Positions 32,239-42,122 are shown, counted from the stretch's first letter. The stretch: DNA of 64,000 bases from Lachnospiraceae bacterium (GCA_002892395.1 NBBL01000001.1:62589-126588), one strand, 5' to 3'. Program-made: numbers and translations. Notes: generated by a model not told the origin, from the letters alone.

Positions 32239-33662
32239 CACTGCATCCTCCATCCGGGCAGATACATGTTTTTGAGGCGCTGTCTGTCCTGCTTCACAAA
32301 ACCCAGGGGAAATCCGCCCGCACAGAACAGCCTGTATCCCGTTCCCTTCTCTGTTGTATCAAGGGTCTCGCCCCGGAGATAACGCATCACCGCTTCGCTT
32401 TCCGCCGGAACATCGATGGGATCAATCCAATCCTCTTTTTTTAAGAACATCGCCAGCGCCTGAGATGGCTTGAATCGACCGTTTTTCAGCCTGCCAAGCA
32501 GAAGTCCGGTTCGGAGGTAACGAAGCGAATCCGGAATGGATCCATCCTCCGGAAGGCAGAGCACATACTCTCCTTCCAGAGAGATTTGCTCCGGCCTCGG
32601 GCGAAAGTGGGATTTTTCAAAGAACAGCCGAAGGGACTCCCGATCGTCCTCTGTCCCTTTCCGGTTTTTCCTGTGGTTCTGCTGCCTTTTTTCGTTCCGA
32701 AATCCGGAGCTCCCGTTTTCTGTCTCATCTCTTCTCTTATCCGGAAATCCTGAGACAAGCAGCGCCCGCGGTTCTCCCCGTTTTTTAAGTCTCGCCACAA
32801 AATGCCCCTCCGCTTCCGTCTTATGGGGGAACAGGCGGATACAACCGAGGAGAAGTCGAGAGGATGTAAAGCCTGAGAGAATCGGAATGGGATCCAAAAC
32901 AAAGTCCGGATGTTCCTTCAGAAAGCCCTGGATTTGCACCTCATTTTCATTCACATTGTAGGTGCAGGTGGAATAAAGAAGCGTACCGCCGGGATGCAGC
33001 ATCCTGGCGGCATCCTCCAAAAGGGTCCTCTGTATCTGACAGTAAAAATCCTTGCCGTGTTCCTGCCACGCCCGGATCACCGCAGGACGCTTCCGAAACA
33101 TGCCCTCTCCGGAACAGGGAGCATCCACCAGAATGCGGTCAAAATAGAGGGGAAATGCATCGGCCAATTTTCCGGATTCCTCGCAGGAGATGCAGGCATT
33201 GCCGATTCCCATCAGCTCAATGTTTTTTAAGAGTGCCTTTGCCCTGGATGCACTCAGATCATTGGAAACCAAAAATCCCCGCCCCTTAAGATCCGCCGCG
33301 ATCTGTGTCGTTTTCCCGCCCGGCGCGGCGCAGAGATCAAGAATCCGTTCCCCGGGGCGGGTGCCGAGCAGTGCCGCACTGGACATGGCGGAAGGCTCCT
33401 GAATGTAGTAGAGTCCCGCATAATAGTAAGGACTTTTGGTGAAGCGGCTTTCCTCCGTAATATAAAATCCATTTTGAGTCCAGGGAACAGGTTTCATGCT
33501 TCCGAACATGGATTCGACTGCCTCGGGACTGGTCTTCAGGGTGTTGACGCGAAGCCCCGACATCGCCCGTTCCTCCATTGAGGTCAGGTAGTGCTCGTAT
33601 TCATCCCCCAGCAGCTGCTTCATATCCGCTAAAAACGCTTCCGGTAGTCTGGATTTCTGCAC
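32238..33662 (-). CDS. rsmF: RsmF-type rRNA (cytosine-C5-)-methyltransferase
   Basis: A NOL1/NOP2/Sun family SAM-dependent RNA m5C methyltransferase. The SAM site is LDLCAAPGGKTTQIA (about residue 108), and the two catalytic cysteines are in DAPCSGEGMF and STCTYNVNENE. The C-terminal RNA-binding PUA-like part runs from about residue 380, following a polar, low-complexity linker (about 310-360). GTG start with GGAGG 5 nt upstream. Of the family, RsmF/YebU-like is the best fit because of the C-terminal domain. Confidence 0.9.
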   Translation of the reverse strand: MQKSRLPEAFLADMKQLLGDEYEHYLTSMEERAMSGLRVNTLKTSPEAVESMFGSMKPVPWTQNGFYITEESRFTKSPYYYAGLYYIQEPSAMSSAALLGTRPGERILDLCAAPGGKTTQIAADLKGRGFLVSNDLSASRAKALLKNIELMGIGNACISCEESGKLADAFPLYFDRILVDAPCSGEGMFRKRPAVIRAWQEHGKDFYCQIQRTLLEDAARMLHPGGTLLYSTCTYNVNENEVQIQGFLKEHPDFVLDPIPILSGFTSSRLLLGCIRLFPHKTEAEGHFVARLKKRGEPRALLVSGFPDKRRDETENGSSGFRNEKRQQNHRKNRKGTEDDRESLRLFFEKSHFRPRPEQISLEGEYVLCLPEDGSIPDSLRYLRTGLLLGRLKNGRFKPSQALAMFLKKEDWIDPIDVPAESEAVMRYLRGETLDTTEKGTGYRLFCAGGFPLGFVKQDRQRLKNMYLPGWRMQ

Positions 33663-33713
33663 AAGTTCCTCCTGAAAAAATGGGTATTGATCGTGAAATT
33701 CGTGAAGTACTGA

Positions 33714-33748
33714 TAAAAAGGAGTTTGCTCGTCCGGCAAACTCCTTTC
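33714..33748 (-). terminator. Strong terminator after the coaD-linked gene
   Basis: AAAGGAGTTTGC (33717-33728) and GCAAACTCCTTT (33736-33747) form a perfect 12-bp stem. On the minus strand a CTTTTTATC tail follows, so it ends the rsmD-coaD-coiled-coil unit. Confidence 0.88.
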
Positions 33749-33765
33749 AGGCATCCATTGGGATT

Positions 33766-34347
33766 TCAGTTCTGCTGCAGGGAATGACTCGGCGCGGTTT
33801 CCTGCGCTGCCATCCCCTGTGCCAGCTCCTGCCGATTCGAGGACACGATTTCATAGCTGGATTTCAGAGATTTCTGAAAATCTTCAAATCGGCTTTGGGA
33901 CTCGGTCAGGGCATGGTTGATGATGGTCTGAAGACTCTTCAGCATATCATCTGTGTACTGAATCGAACCGAGCTTAATGCTGTTTGCCTGTGCAGTCGCA
34001 CTCTCCACAATTCCCTGGGCCTGCTGCTTTGCATCCTCCACAAGCTTGTTCGCCGTAGCGTAGGCCTGCTGCATGATCTCGTGCTCATCCACCATTTGAT
34101 CCTTCATGCGGTTCGCTTCGGAAATGATGCCGTCCGCTCTTGCCTTGGCATCGCTCAGGATTGCATTCTGGTTGCTGACAATCTTCTGGCATTGTTTCAC
34201 CTCATCGGGAATGGACATCCGAAGCTCAACCAGTTTCTCTGCCAGCTCCTCCTTCTGTACAATGATTTTGGAATTGGAGAGCGGATAAGACTTGCAGTCT
34301 TCCATGAAGTCTTCGATCTCGCCGATGATCTGTTCAATCCTGTTCAT
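33766..34347 (-). CDS. Coiled-coil protein of unknown function, coaD-linked
   Basis: A 193-residue soluble, mostly helical protein with heptad-like patterns from about residue 25 to 120 ([39 protein letters not shown]). It resembles the ATPase-subunit-like or DivIVA-like coiled-coil proteins that sit after coaD in Lachnospiraceae; I cannot assign a function. It overlaps coaD by 4 bp (ATGA), so it is translationally coupled, and a strong terminator follows. A cell-envelope or division scaffold role is only a guess. Confidence 0.75.
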   Translation of the reverse strand: MNRIEQIIGEIEDFMEDCKSYPLSNSKIIVQKEELAEKLVELRMSIPDEVKQCQKIVSNQNAILSDAKARADGIISEANRMKDQMVDEHEIMQQAYATANKLVEDAKQQAQGIVESATAQANSIKLGSIQYTDDMLKSLQTIINHALTESQSRFEDFQKSLKSSYEIVSSNRQELAQGMAAQETAPSHSLQQN

Positions 34348-34844
34348 ATGGTTATGTTTCCCTGCCTCTCACTGATTTTTTTCATAATTCTCTCTTCGAT
34401 CCGGCTGTCCACAAAGGCGCGGATATCTCCGTGATATTCCGCGATTTCCTTCACAATGCTGGAGCTGAGATAGGAGTATTTTAAGTTGGTGGTCAAAAAA
34501 ACCGTATCAATATCCGGCGCGATCACTCGATTGGTCTGTGCGATCTGCAGCTCGTACTCGAAGTCCGTGACTGCGCGAAGACCGCGCACCATGAACTGTG
34601 CGTTTTTTGCATGGCAGTATTTGATGCTGAGACCATCAAAGCTTTCCACCTCTACATTTCCGATTTCCGCCGTAATTTCCCGTAACATTGTAACACGTTC
34701 TTCTGTGCTGAACAACGGCGTTTTTGAATTATTGTTCAGCACTGCAATGATCAGGCGATCGAACATTTTAGAGGCTCGCCGTACAATATCCAAGTGACCG
34801 TTGGTGACCGGATCAAAGCTTCCCGGATAAACTGCCGTACTCAT
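34344..34844 (-). CDS. coaD: Phosphopantetheine adenylyltransferase
   Basis: CoaD makes dephospho-CoA from 4'-phosphopantetheine and ATP. Motifs: [20 protein letters not shown] at the N-terminus, [19 protein letters not shown] in the middle, and [19 protein letters not shown] near the end. 166 residues as usual. GGGG lies about 8 nt upstream of the ATG. Encoded directly after rsmD, as in most Firmicutes. Confidence 0.97.
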   Translation of the reverse strand: MSTAVYPGSFDPVTNGHLDIVRRASKMFDRLIIAVLNNNSKTPLFSTEERVTMLREITAEIGNVEVESFDGLSIKYCHAKNAQFMVRGLRAVTDFEYELQIAQTNRVIAPDIDTVFLTTNLKYSYLSSSIVKEIAEYHGDIRAFVDSRIEERIMKKISERQGNITI

Positions 34845-34848
34845 CGAT

Positions 34849-35406
34849 TTATCCCCTTTTCAGAAAAACGTGTTTGTTTGACTTGTATTCCTTGCTGCGG
34901 ATCAAATGGTAGCCCAGCGCTTCAAAGCGCGAAACCTCTGAGTCCATCTTAAGCTCCAGAATGAAGAGTGTCTCGTCATGCAGGAGTGAACTTTCCGCCA
35001 ACGCCGCCAGCGCCCGATCTTCAAGACCCTTGCCGTACGGAGGATCCAGAAAAATGAGGTCGAAGGGCTTTTCACCCGACAGCGACAGTTGCTGAACGGC
35101 GGATACTGCCTCCCCTCTGATCAGCGTCGCATATGGGGTGAGATGCGTGTGCTCTAAATTTCGCTCAATGACTGCGACTGCCTTGGGATTTTTTTCCACA
35201 ATGGTGGCATGTACGGCCCCTCTGGAGAGGGCCTCAATTGCAATGGCCCCGCTGCCTCCGAACAGATCCAGAAACCGGGATCCGGGGACAGAAGTCTGCA
35301 ACATATTAAAGAGCGTCTCCTTGATTCGATCTGTGGTAGGTCGTGTGTCCTCTCCCGGAAGCGTCTCTAAAAGCAGCCTTCTGGCTGTTCCGGCGATTAC
35401 CCTCAT
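34849..35406 (-). CDS. rsmD: 16S rRNA (guanine966-N2)-methyltransferase RsmD
   Basis: The protein starts [20 protein letters not shown], contains [15 protein letters not shown] and the SAM/catalytic motifs [19 protein letters not shown] and the DPPY tetrapeptide in [11 protein letters not shown]. 185 residues is normal. It is 4 bp from coaD, the standard rsmD-coaD pair. Confidence 0.96.
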   Translation of the reverse strand: MRVIAGTARRLLLETLPGEDTRPTTDRIKETLFNMLQTSVPGSRFLDLFGGSGAIAIEALSRGAVHATIVEKNPKAVAVIERNLEHTHLTPYATLIRGEAVSAVQQLSLSGEKPFDLIFLDPPYGKGLEDRALAALAESSLLHDETLFILELKMDSEVSRFEALGYHLIRSKEYKSNKHVFLKRG

Positions 35407-35420
35407 ACAGTTTGCTCCTT

Positions 35421-37811
35421 TCAGACGCCCGGACCGACTGGAGCCGTTCCGGAATTTTCGGCTTCATTGGAGACCGGCTGAACCACGGCAGGGGAAGGGA
35501 TCTCCGGAGCAGCAGGTGCGGCAGATTCCGTTTCACGCGGGACGCCTGGGCCGATCTCTGAACCAGAGGACGCATTCCCTGCATCGGTGTGTCCGCTTGG
35601 GTTTCGCGGAACGCCGGGACCAATCTCCGAACCGGGGGAAGCCTTTTCCGAATCAGTGCGGCCGCCTGGGCCTCGTGGAACGCCGGGACCAATCGGCGTA
35701 GAGGATCCGCCGGGTCCCGCAGGTCCTTCGGTTCCCGGCGAAGCGGTCCCTGTCTCTGCCGCGGATTCCGTGCTCTCCGCAGTTTGGCTTGCTGCAGCCG
35801 CGGTGGGGGCGGCAGTTGTTGCAGGAACGGAAGCATTCCCGCCGGGAGCCGAGCGTTTCACGCCTTCTGTTCCCGCGAGGGTGTACACAATCACCGGTGT
35901 CCCCGCACTGACATTATCAAACAGCGTTTTTGCCGCCGAAGAGGGAAGATTGACACAACCGTGGGAACCGCCGGTTTTATAGATGGAACCGCCAAACGAG
36001 CCTCGCCAAGGGGCGTCATGCAGCCCTTCTCCGCCGTTAAACGGCATCCAGTATTTTACCGGCGCCGCATAATTTTCTCCGCGAAGCGTCGCATTCTTCT
36101 GCTTATAAGAGATCTGGAATACTCCCGTGTGCGTGATGGTCCCTCTTGCCACATTGCCGGAGACCAGATCCGTGGACAAAATCTGCTTTCCGCCCTTGTA
36201 AAGGTAGAGATGCTGGGCGGTCAAATTGATTTCAACATAGCTGTCACCGTAATCCGGTTCGCTGAGAGATGCGGCTTTCTTTGCAAAAATCGGCATCCGG
36301 GAGAACTGTCCGCCGGACGCAAGATTTTCCTGAAGCCATGCAAGCTCCTTGTTCTGATCAACCTTCCAGCCGTAGGATCCGCCTTTCACGGTAACGGTCT
36401 GTCCCCAGGAGGTTTTCAATGCTTTTGCCTTGTTCCAGGTGTCATAACGGGAAGCCAGTTCCCCGACATAAGCCCGGAGTTTCTCGTCATTTAGGCTGAC
36501 AGATCCGTTTTCCCCAACCTGCAGCCATTCCCGGATCACGCTTCCGTTTAAGACCATTTCCTTGCCGCCTGCATAATTCACTTCCGTCCGAATATATCGG
36601 TTCATTTCATCGCAGGCGAGCTGCTGCGCGGCAATCTCCGCCGTTTGGTCTGTATCATCATAGACACCGACTTCCTCCAGATCAAGCGTCGTTCGCAGCT
36701 CCCTGATTGCGGTGACAATGGCACTCTCAGCCTTTTCACAGTCCAGCTCCGTTCCTTTTTCTCCCGGAATGACAGAAAAGCCCTCGCCTTCGACATAGTT
36801 GGAAATGGCAGCGTGTCCTGCTTTTCGGAATGTACTCACATCCAGAAACGGCAGGGTTCGAAAAACCTGCCTGACAGCATTTTCGTCAACATCCGTCAGC
36901 ATGTCCGTTTCATAGGAAGTGGGACGCAGCAGGTGCAGTCCCCAGACCAACGGATTCTGTCCGGAAACCATCTCCCGGAGACGATCGCCGGATGTAAATT
37001 GAAGCCCGACCATTTCAGCAGTCAGGACACACTCAGGATATGCGCGGGCGCGAATGTGAAGGGAATAGCTTCCCAGACTGTCATTCAGCCTTTTTTCCGC
37101 CTCCGGAATCGTTTGGCCGGACACATCCGTGCCGTTGATGGTGGTGCGCGGAAAAAAGCGATTTCGATAGCGAAGCCCCCAAAGACCGTACACGCAGATC
37201 AGGAGAATCGCTGCAGCCGCAGCAAGAGGCAGCCACAGCTTCTTTTTCCGAACAGGCGATTCCGGCGCTTCCTCTTCCGGCGTTTTCTCAGCTTCCAACT
37301 GAACTTCTTCGGTTTTCGGAGCCGATGGTTCTTCCTCCGGCGTTTTCTCAGCTTCCAACTGCACTTCTTCAATTTCCGGGGTCGATGGTTCTTCCTCCGG
37401 TGCTTCCCCAGCTTCCGCCCGGACTTCTTCAGTCTTCGGAGCCGGTGCTTCTACCTCCGGTGTTTTCGCAGCTTCCAACTGAACTTCTTCGATTTCCGGA
37501 GCCGATGCTTCCTCTTCCGGCGCTTCCCCAGCTTCCGCCCGGACTTCTTCGGTTTTCGGAGTTGGCGCTTCTTCCTCCGGTGTTTCCTCAGCTTCCAACT
37601 GCACTTCTTCGGTTTCCGGGAACAGAGGCTCTGTCGCTGTTCCCTCTGTTTCCTTGCCTTCTTCCGTATCGGCGGTCGCAGTTTCCTGATTTTTTTCCGT
37701 TGCAAACCAGAAATCGGGATCATCATCAAAATCTTCGATAATCAGACTGCTTTTTGCAGGATCAACCCGGGCTTCTCCCGCTATTCTCTCGTACTCTTCT
37801 TTCTTGTCCAT
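35421..37811 (-). CDS. Membrane-anchored L,D-transpeptidase (YkuD) with two repeat expansions
   Basis: Residues 1-188 are an acidic cytoplasmic region containing six 20-residue repeats (66-185, core TEEVQLEAEKTPEEE). A membrane helix follows (191-212), then a substrate- or peptidoglycan-binding domain (about 215-500) and the YkuD catalytic domain with His598, His617 and the nucleophile Cys619 in GGSHGCVNLP. The tail (651-796) is Pro/Gly/Ser/Thr-rich with IGPGVPR repeated every 23 residues (707, 730, 753). L,D-transpeptidases form 3-3 peptidoglycan cross-links or attach proteins outside the membrane. The catalytic site is complete; the repeats are likely length-variable. Confidence 0.92.
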   Translation of the reverse strand: MDKKEEYERIAGEARVDPAKSSLIIEDFDDDPDFWFATEKNQETATADTEEGKETEGTATEPLFPETEEVQLEAEETPEEEAPTPKTEEVRAEAGEAPEEEASAPEIEEVQLEAAKTPEVEAPAPKTEEVRAEAGEAPEEEPSTPEIEEVQLEAEKTPEEEPSAPKTEEVQLEAEKTPEEEAPESPVRKKKLWLPLAAAAAILLICVYGLWGLRYRNRFFPRTTINGTDVSGQTIPEAEKRLNDSLGSYSLHIRARAYPECVLTAEMVGLQFTSGDRLREMVSGQNPLVWGLHLLRPTSYETDMLTDVDENAVRQVFRTLPFLDVSTFRKAGHAAISNYVEGEGFSVIPGEKGTELDCEKAESAIVTAIRELRTTLDLEEVGVYDDTDQTAEIAAQQLACDEMNRYIRTEVNYAGGKEMVLNGSVIREWLQVGENGSVSLNDEKLRAYVGELASRYDTWNKAKALKTSWGQTVTVKGGSYGWKVDQNKELAWLQENLASGGQFSRMPIFAKKAASLSEPDYGDSYVEINLTAQHLYLYKGGKQILSTDLVSGNVARGTITHTGVFQISYKQKNATLRGENYAAPVKYWMPFNGGEGLHDAPWRGSFGGSIYKTGGSHGCVNLPSSAAKTLFDNVSAGTPVIVYTLAGTEGVKRSAPGGNASVPATTAAPTAAAASQTAESTESAAETGTASPGTEGPAGPGGSSTPIGPGVPRGPGGRTDSEKASPGSEIGPGVPRNPSGHTDAGNASSGSEIGPGVPRETESAAPAAPEIPSPAVVQPVSNEAENSGTAPVGPGV
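35535..35693 (-). repeat. 69-bp in-frame repeat in the L,D-transpeptidase tail
   Basis: Encodes IGPGVPR-containing 23-residue units (two full and one partial), ending with a fourth diverged VGPGV at the protein C-terminus. Confidence 0.85.
37257..37616 (-). repeat. 60-bp in-frame tandem repeat, 6 units
   Basis: Six 20-codon units code the acidic cytoplasmic region of the L,D-transpeptidase. Units alternate between PKTEEVRAEAGEAPEEE and PEIEEVQLEAEKTPEEE types, implying duplication of pairs. The long plus-strand open frame opposite is a by-product. Confidence 0.93.
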
Positions 37812-37834
37812 CGCTCTCTCTCAGCGGCAGGAAC

Positions 37835-39856
37835 TTATAAAATGACATCCTGCCGAAGTGTTTTTCGGTTTTCTCCGGGTTCATATTCCTCCAGAACCGC
37901 CTTTGCGGTCTGCAATACCGGATAATCATTATAAATGTCTCCAAGTCCGAATGTCAACTCTCCGCTTTGCTCCGCACCGAACAGCTCTCCCGGTCCCCTC
38001 ATTTTAAGATCGGCCGCGGCAATGGCAAAGCCGTCATTGGAATGCGCCAGAATCTCCAGCCGCTTTTTTCCTCTTTCCGATTGTTTTCCCTGGACAAAAA
38101 TACAATAAGACTGCCCGCTTCCCCGTCCCACTCTGCCGCGGAGCTGGTGGAGGGAGGCGAGTCCGTAGCGCTCCGCATCTTCAATCATCATCACGGTGGC
38201 GTTGGGAACATCAATTCCAACCTCAATCACTGTGGTTGAAACCAGAATATCAATCCTTTGTGCGGCAAAATCCTCCATGACTTGTTGCTTCTCTTCTTCC
38301 CTCATCCGCCCGTGCAGGCATCCCACAGAGGCGATTCCGCGGAAGCTCTCCTTTAGTGCTTCGCTGTAATCCAGGACATTTTCCGCATCCAGAAATTCAC
38401 TTTTTTCCACCAGGGGACAGATAATGTAAGCCTGATGCCCCTTTTCAAGCTCTCTTTTTATGTGCAGCAACGCATTTGGACGTTCCTGCTTCATGATGAC
38501 CGCGTTCTTGACCGGAAGACGACCGGACGGACGCGCTTCAATGGTGGAAATATCGAGATCCCCGTACAGAATCACGGCAAGGGTTCTGGGAATCGGGGTG
38601 GCGCTCATAACAAGCATATGGGGGTGAAGTCCCTTTTCGGCAAATATTCCGCGCTGCTGCACGCCGAATCGATGCTGCTCATCCGTCACCACCAGCGCAA
38701 GGCGGTGGAACTTGACCGGTTCCTGAATCAGCGCATGGGTCCCGATCACAATATCCGCCGCATGGGATTCAATTTGCTTTTGGACTTCTTTTTTTTCGGA
38801 GTCCTTGAGGGATCCCGTCAGAAGCAGAATACGGGGTTTTTGTTCCGCATGCCGGAGCAGCTGCTCCATGGTCTTTTGGTGCTGCCGCGCCAACACCTCC
38901 GTGGGAACCATAATCGCACTCTGATACCCGTTTCGAAAGGCGGCGTAGAGAGCAATCAGTGCAACCACTGTCTTCCCTGAGCCCACATCTCCCTGCAGCA
39001 GACGGTTCATCACGGTTCCGGAAGAGAGATCCCCCGTAATTTCCAGACAGACTTTTTCTTGAAAGGCTGTAAGTGAAAAAGGGAGAAAGCGCCGGGCATC
39101 CGAGAGAATATCGCTGCAATCCATGGGAAAAGCAGAGCAAGCGAGGGAGGCGCGCTCCTTCATTTTTCTCACGCCCAGTAAAAATTCATAAAATTCGTTG
39201 AAGATGATCCGCCGCTTTGCCGCGGCAAGACGCGGGATTGACTGCGGCGCATGAATCTCTCGAATCGCCGTGTCTTCGTCCATCAGCTGATGGGCACTGC
39301 ATAGCTCCTTCGGCAGCCAGTCCGGCTGAAACGGCATACGGGACAGGGATTCCTGAATTGCCCGGATCAAAACGCGGTTCGTGATGCCGGATGAGAGCGG
39401 GTAGACCGGAACGGGGTGTGCCCTGAGAGTTTCGTATTCCTCCGGCCGGAATATTTTCGGCTGCTCCAGAAAAAGTAAGCCTCCCTTTTTCTGAACCTTG
39501 CCGAAAAAGACCAGGCATCTACCGGGAGAAAGGCTTTTTTTCAGATATGGCATGTTGTACCAGCGCACTGCGATTTCTCCGCTTACGTCGGCAAGCTTGC
39601 CCTGCGTCATCACAAGGCGGCCTCTTCGAATCACCGTGAGTGTGGTTTGCAGCGTTGCCTGCACAGCGATGGATGTGTCCTCCTCTGCTGTGTTTAGTGT
39701 CTGAAGTGCCGGATAACACGCAAAGCGGCAAGGATAGTGGCGGATCAGATCCGCCGTTGTATGGATCCCCAGCTTCGCAAGCGCTGCACCGGTTTTGGGA
39801 CCGATTCCCTTCAATGCAGTGACCGGGATCGTTGTCTGTTCCGCGGCTAAGGACAT
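37835..39856 (-). CDS. recG: ATP-dependent DNA helicase RecG
   Basis: RecG remodels stalled forks and Holliday junctions. The N-terminal wedge/OB domain (residues 1-170) is followed by helicase motifs: LLQGDVGSGKTVVALIA (Walker A), VTDEQHRFGVQQR (DEQH box), MSATPIPRTL, and the C-terminal VLVSTTVIEVGIDVPNATVMMIEDAERYGLASLHQLRGRVGRG (motifs V-VI, several segments). 673 residues is normal. GAGGTG precedes the ATG. Confidence 0.97.
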   Translation of the reverse strand: MSLAAEQTTIPVTALKGIGPKTGAALAKLGIHTTADLIRHYPCRFACYPALQTLNTAEEDTSIAVQATLQTTLTVIRRGRLVMTQGKLADVSGEIAVRWYNMPYLKKSLSPGRCLVFFGKVQKKGGLLFLEQPKIFRPEEYETLRAHPVPVYPLSSGITNRVLIRAIQESLSRMPFQPDWLPKELCSAHQLMDEDTAIREIHAPQSIPRLAAAKRRIIFNEFYEFLLGVRKMKERASLACSAFPMDCSDILSDARRFLPFSLTAFQEKVCLEITGDLSSGTVMNRLLQGDVGSGKTVVALIALYAAFRNGYQSAIMVPTEVLARQHQKTMEQLLRHAEQKPRILLLTGSLKDSEKKEVQKQIESHAADIVIGTHALIQEPVKFHRLALVVTDEQHRFGVQQRGIFAEKGLHPHMLVMSATPIPRTLAVILYGDLDISTIEARPSGRLPVKNAVIMKQERPNALLHIKRELEKGHQAYIICPLVEKSEFLDAENVLDYSEALKESFRGIASVGCLHGRMREEEKQQVMEDFAAQRIDILVSTTVIEVGIDVPNATVMMIEDAERYGLASLHQLRGRVGRGSGQSYCIFVQGKQSERGKKRLEILAHSNDGFAIAAADLKMRGPGELFGAEQSGELTFGLGDIYNDYPVLQTAKAVLEEYEPGENRKTLRQDVIL

Positions 39857-39875
39857 GATTTCACCTCATCAAATC

Positions 39876-39915
39876 AGAGAGGGCGGAGAACCTGTGCAGT
39901 CCCCGCCCTCTCTTT
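39876..39915 (-). terminator. Hairpin between the FakA-like gene and recG
   Basis: AGAGAGGGCGG (39876-39886) pairs with CCGCCCTCTCT (39903-39913). Only a short T-run follows on the minus strand (GATTTG), so termination may be weak. Confidence 0.55.
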
Positions 39916-39969
39916 CCGTGGCAATCACCAGCTGCATCATGCGGCACGATGAAGCCGTGGTCGTTTATG

Positions 39970-41670
39970 TCACTCGGCAGAAATGAAATAATAGTAAACC
40001 GGTTGACCTCCGTAATTCAACTCCACCTCTGCATTCGGAAACTGCTGGGAGGCAAGGCGCCTAAGCTGCTCCGCTTCTGAAGCCTCCACCTCTGCTCCGT
40101 AGTAAAGCGTGATCAGCTCTGTGTCCTCTTCGGATATTCTTCGAATTGCTTCCAGCACAGCGTCGGTGAGGGTCTTCTTTACCGCAAGCATTCCCTGATC
40201 TCCGATTGCCATAAAATCACCCTGGTGGATCTCAAATCCGTCAATGCTCGTGTCCCGCACAGCGTGGGTGATCTCCGCGCTCCGAAGCGCCTCCATGGCT
40301 TCCTGCATTGCCAAAAAGTTCTGCTTGGCATCAAGATCCGGCATAAAACCGATCAGTGCACTGATCCCCTGCGGAATCGTTTTGGTCGGGATGACCAAAA
40401 CCTCCTTTCCCTGGGCAAGATCTCTCGCCTGCTCGGAAGCCAGGATAATATTTTTGTTATTCGGGAGGACAAACACGGTGTCCGCATTGACCCCATCGAT
40501 GGCGTTCAAAATGTCCTCCGTGCTCGGATTCATCGTCTGCCCGCCGGAGATGGTGACATCCACACCGATTTCATGGAAGATGCGGTCCAAACCTTCTCCT
40601 GCAGAGACACAAACAAAACCGTAGGCTTTTCTCTCTGCATTCGCTTTTGCAGCTGCTTCCGCTGCCTTTTTCTGCTTTTCCTCCGCCGCAATCTCGGATG
40701 CATTCCGGATCAGGCGTTCGTTGTGCTCCTCCCGCATGTTGTCAATTTTCATGCGGGACAGGGAGCCGTAAGAAAGCCCCTTTTGAATCGCAAGTCCCGG
40801 ATCATTCGTATGGACGTGAATCTTGACAATATCATCCGAAGCGACACAGACAATGGAATCTCCGATGGATTCCAGAAACGCCTGAAAGGATTTCTCCTCG
40901 CTTTCTGACATGGGCGCGTTCAGATTGATGATAAATTCCGTACAGTAACCAAACTTGATATCTGAGGTTTCCAGCGCTGCAGTATCCACCCTGGGATGTG
41001 CTGTTTCTGCGCTCTCAGCAGGAGCCGCATCAAAATGAAGCTCCGCTCCTTCTCCGGTGAGACCGCGAAGCGCTCCCTTCATCACCGTCATCAAGCCCTG
41101 TCCGCCGGAATCCACAACCCCAGCCTGCTTCAGCACGGGAAGAAGCTCCGGCGTGCGTAAAAGAGCCTCGTCTCCCGCTGCGATCACCTGCTCGGCGAAC
41201 CGAAGAACATCCATTTCCTCGTCCGCCAGCGCCAGCGCTTTTTCGCTCATGGCACGTGCGACGGTAAGAATGGTGCCCTCCTTCGGCTTCATGACTGCCT
41301 TGTAGGCGGTTTCTGTCCCGCGCTCAAATGCTGCCGCCAGCTTTGCAACTCCGATTTGATCCTCCGCCCCGTCCAGCTCCTTTGTGAAGCCGCGAAGCAG
41401 CTGTGAGAGGATGACCCCTGAGTTGCCTCTCGCTCCGCGGAGCGACCCCGTGGAAATCGCCTTGCAGAGCGAACGAAGATCCGAAGTCTCCAGCGCAGAG
41501 ACCTCCTTTGCGGCTGTCATAATTGTCAATGTCATATTGGTTCCGGTGTCTCCGTCCGGTACCGGAAAGACATTGAGCTCATTAATCCAATCCTTTTTTG
41601 CATCAAGCTCCGCGGCACCCGCGAGAAAAGCCTGACGAATCAGGGAAGCATCCAAATGATGAATTTCCAA
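39970..41670 (-). CDS. FakA-like DAK2/DegV-linked kinase protein (YloV family)
   Basis: An N-terminal Dak phosphatase-like domain (residues 1-200) with LNVFPVPDGDTGTNM and RGARGNSGVILSQLLRGF binds Mg-ATP, as in the fatty-acid kinase catalytic subunit FakA; the middle domain and C-terminal DUF1949-like part (SAGEGLDRIF, GGQTMNPSTEDIL) complete the YloV layout of 566 residues. FakA phosphorylates DegV-bound fatty acids at the membrane surface. The start is a TTG at 41670 with AGGAGGAG 5 nt upstream. No DegV (FakB) gene is in this window. Confidence 0.9.
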   Translation of the reverse strand: MEIHHLDASLIRQAFLAGAAELDAKKDWINELNVFPVPDGDTGTNMTLTIMTAAKEVSALETSDLRSLCKAISTGSLRGARGNSGVILSQLLRGFTKELDGAEDQIGVAKLAAAFERGTETAYKAVMKPKEGTILTVARAMSEKALALADEEMDVLRFAEQVIAAGDEALLRTPELLPVLKQAGVVDSGGQGLMTVMKGALRGLTGEGAELHFDAAPAESAETAHPRVDTAALETSDIKFGYCTEFIINLNAPMSESEEKSFQAFLESIGDSIVCVASDDIVKIHVHTNDPGLAIQKGLSYGSLSRMKIDNMREEHNERLIRNASEIAAEEKQKKAAEAAAKANAERKAYGFVCVSAGEGLDRIFHEIGVDVTISGGQTMNPSTEDILNAIDGVNADTVFVLPNNKNIILASEQARDLAQGKEVLVIPTKTIPQGISALIGFMPDLDAKQNFLAMQEAMEALRSAEITHAVRDTSIDGFEIHQGDFMAIGDQGMLAVKKTLTDAVLEAIRRISEEDTELITLYYGAEVEASEAEQLRRLASQQFPNAEVELNYGGQPVYYYFISAE

Positions 41671-41687
41671 ACTGTCTCCTCCTGCCG

Positions 41688-42050
41688 TCAGTCGATTGAT
41701 CTGACGCCTTCCACATAGATTTTGATTTTTTCAATTTCCATTCCGGAAAATTTCTCAACCTTGTACTTGACACTGTAAACCAAATTGTCTGCCACGGTGT
41801 TAATGTTTACGCCGTATGCGACAATCACATGAAATGCGAGCCGGAGCTTGTTTTCGGGCGTGACGGATACCTGGATTCCCTTACTTAGGCTCTCCCGTTT
41901 CAGGAGGCGCACCAGTCCATCCTTTACATTGACCGCAGCCATTCCCACAATTCCAAAGCACCCAACCGCGACGGAACCGGCATAAGAGGCGATGACATCA
42001 GTCCTCACCTCAACTTGTCCCATTTCGTTGTCCAGACGTCCCTTGAGCAT
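41688..42050 (-). CDS. Asp23/Gls24 family envelope stress protein
   Basis: A small alkaline-shock-like protein that in Staphylococcus associates with the membrane. It starts MLKGRLDNEMGQVEVRTDVIASYAG and has the family's core VGCFGIVGMAAVNVKDGLVRLL and FHVIVAYGVNINTVADNL. The ATG at 42050 is selected because AAAGG lies 7 nt upstream; a TTG at 42083 directly abuts a ribosome site and is unlikely. Position before the FakA-like gene is the conserved Firmicutes arrangement. Confidence 0.92.
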   Translation of the reverse strand: MLKGRLDNEMGQVEVRTDVIASYAGSVAVGCFGIVGMAAVNVKDGLVRLLKRESLSKGIQVSVTPENKLRLAFHVIVAYGVNINTVADNLVYSVKYKVEKFSGMEIEKIKIYVEGVRSID

Positions 42051-42093
42051 AATTTGTCCTTTCTGAGTCAGAGTGTTTAACAACTCCTTGAAA

Positions 42094-42122
42094 AGTATAC
42101 TCTATTTCCCTCCGATTGGAAA
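42094..42122 (-). promoter_or_regulatory. Candidate promoter of the asp23-fakA unit
   Basis: On the minus strand TTTCCA (42117-42122) and TATACT (42094-42099) have a 17-bp spacer; the -35 matches four of six positions. Confidence 0.55.

Noticed and set aside
36645-37925. 426-codon plus-strand frame rich in Phe/Arg opposite the L,D-transpeptidase
   Set aside because: It is the mirror of the acidic 20-residue repeats; the minus-strand protein has a complete YkuD active site.
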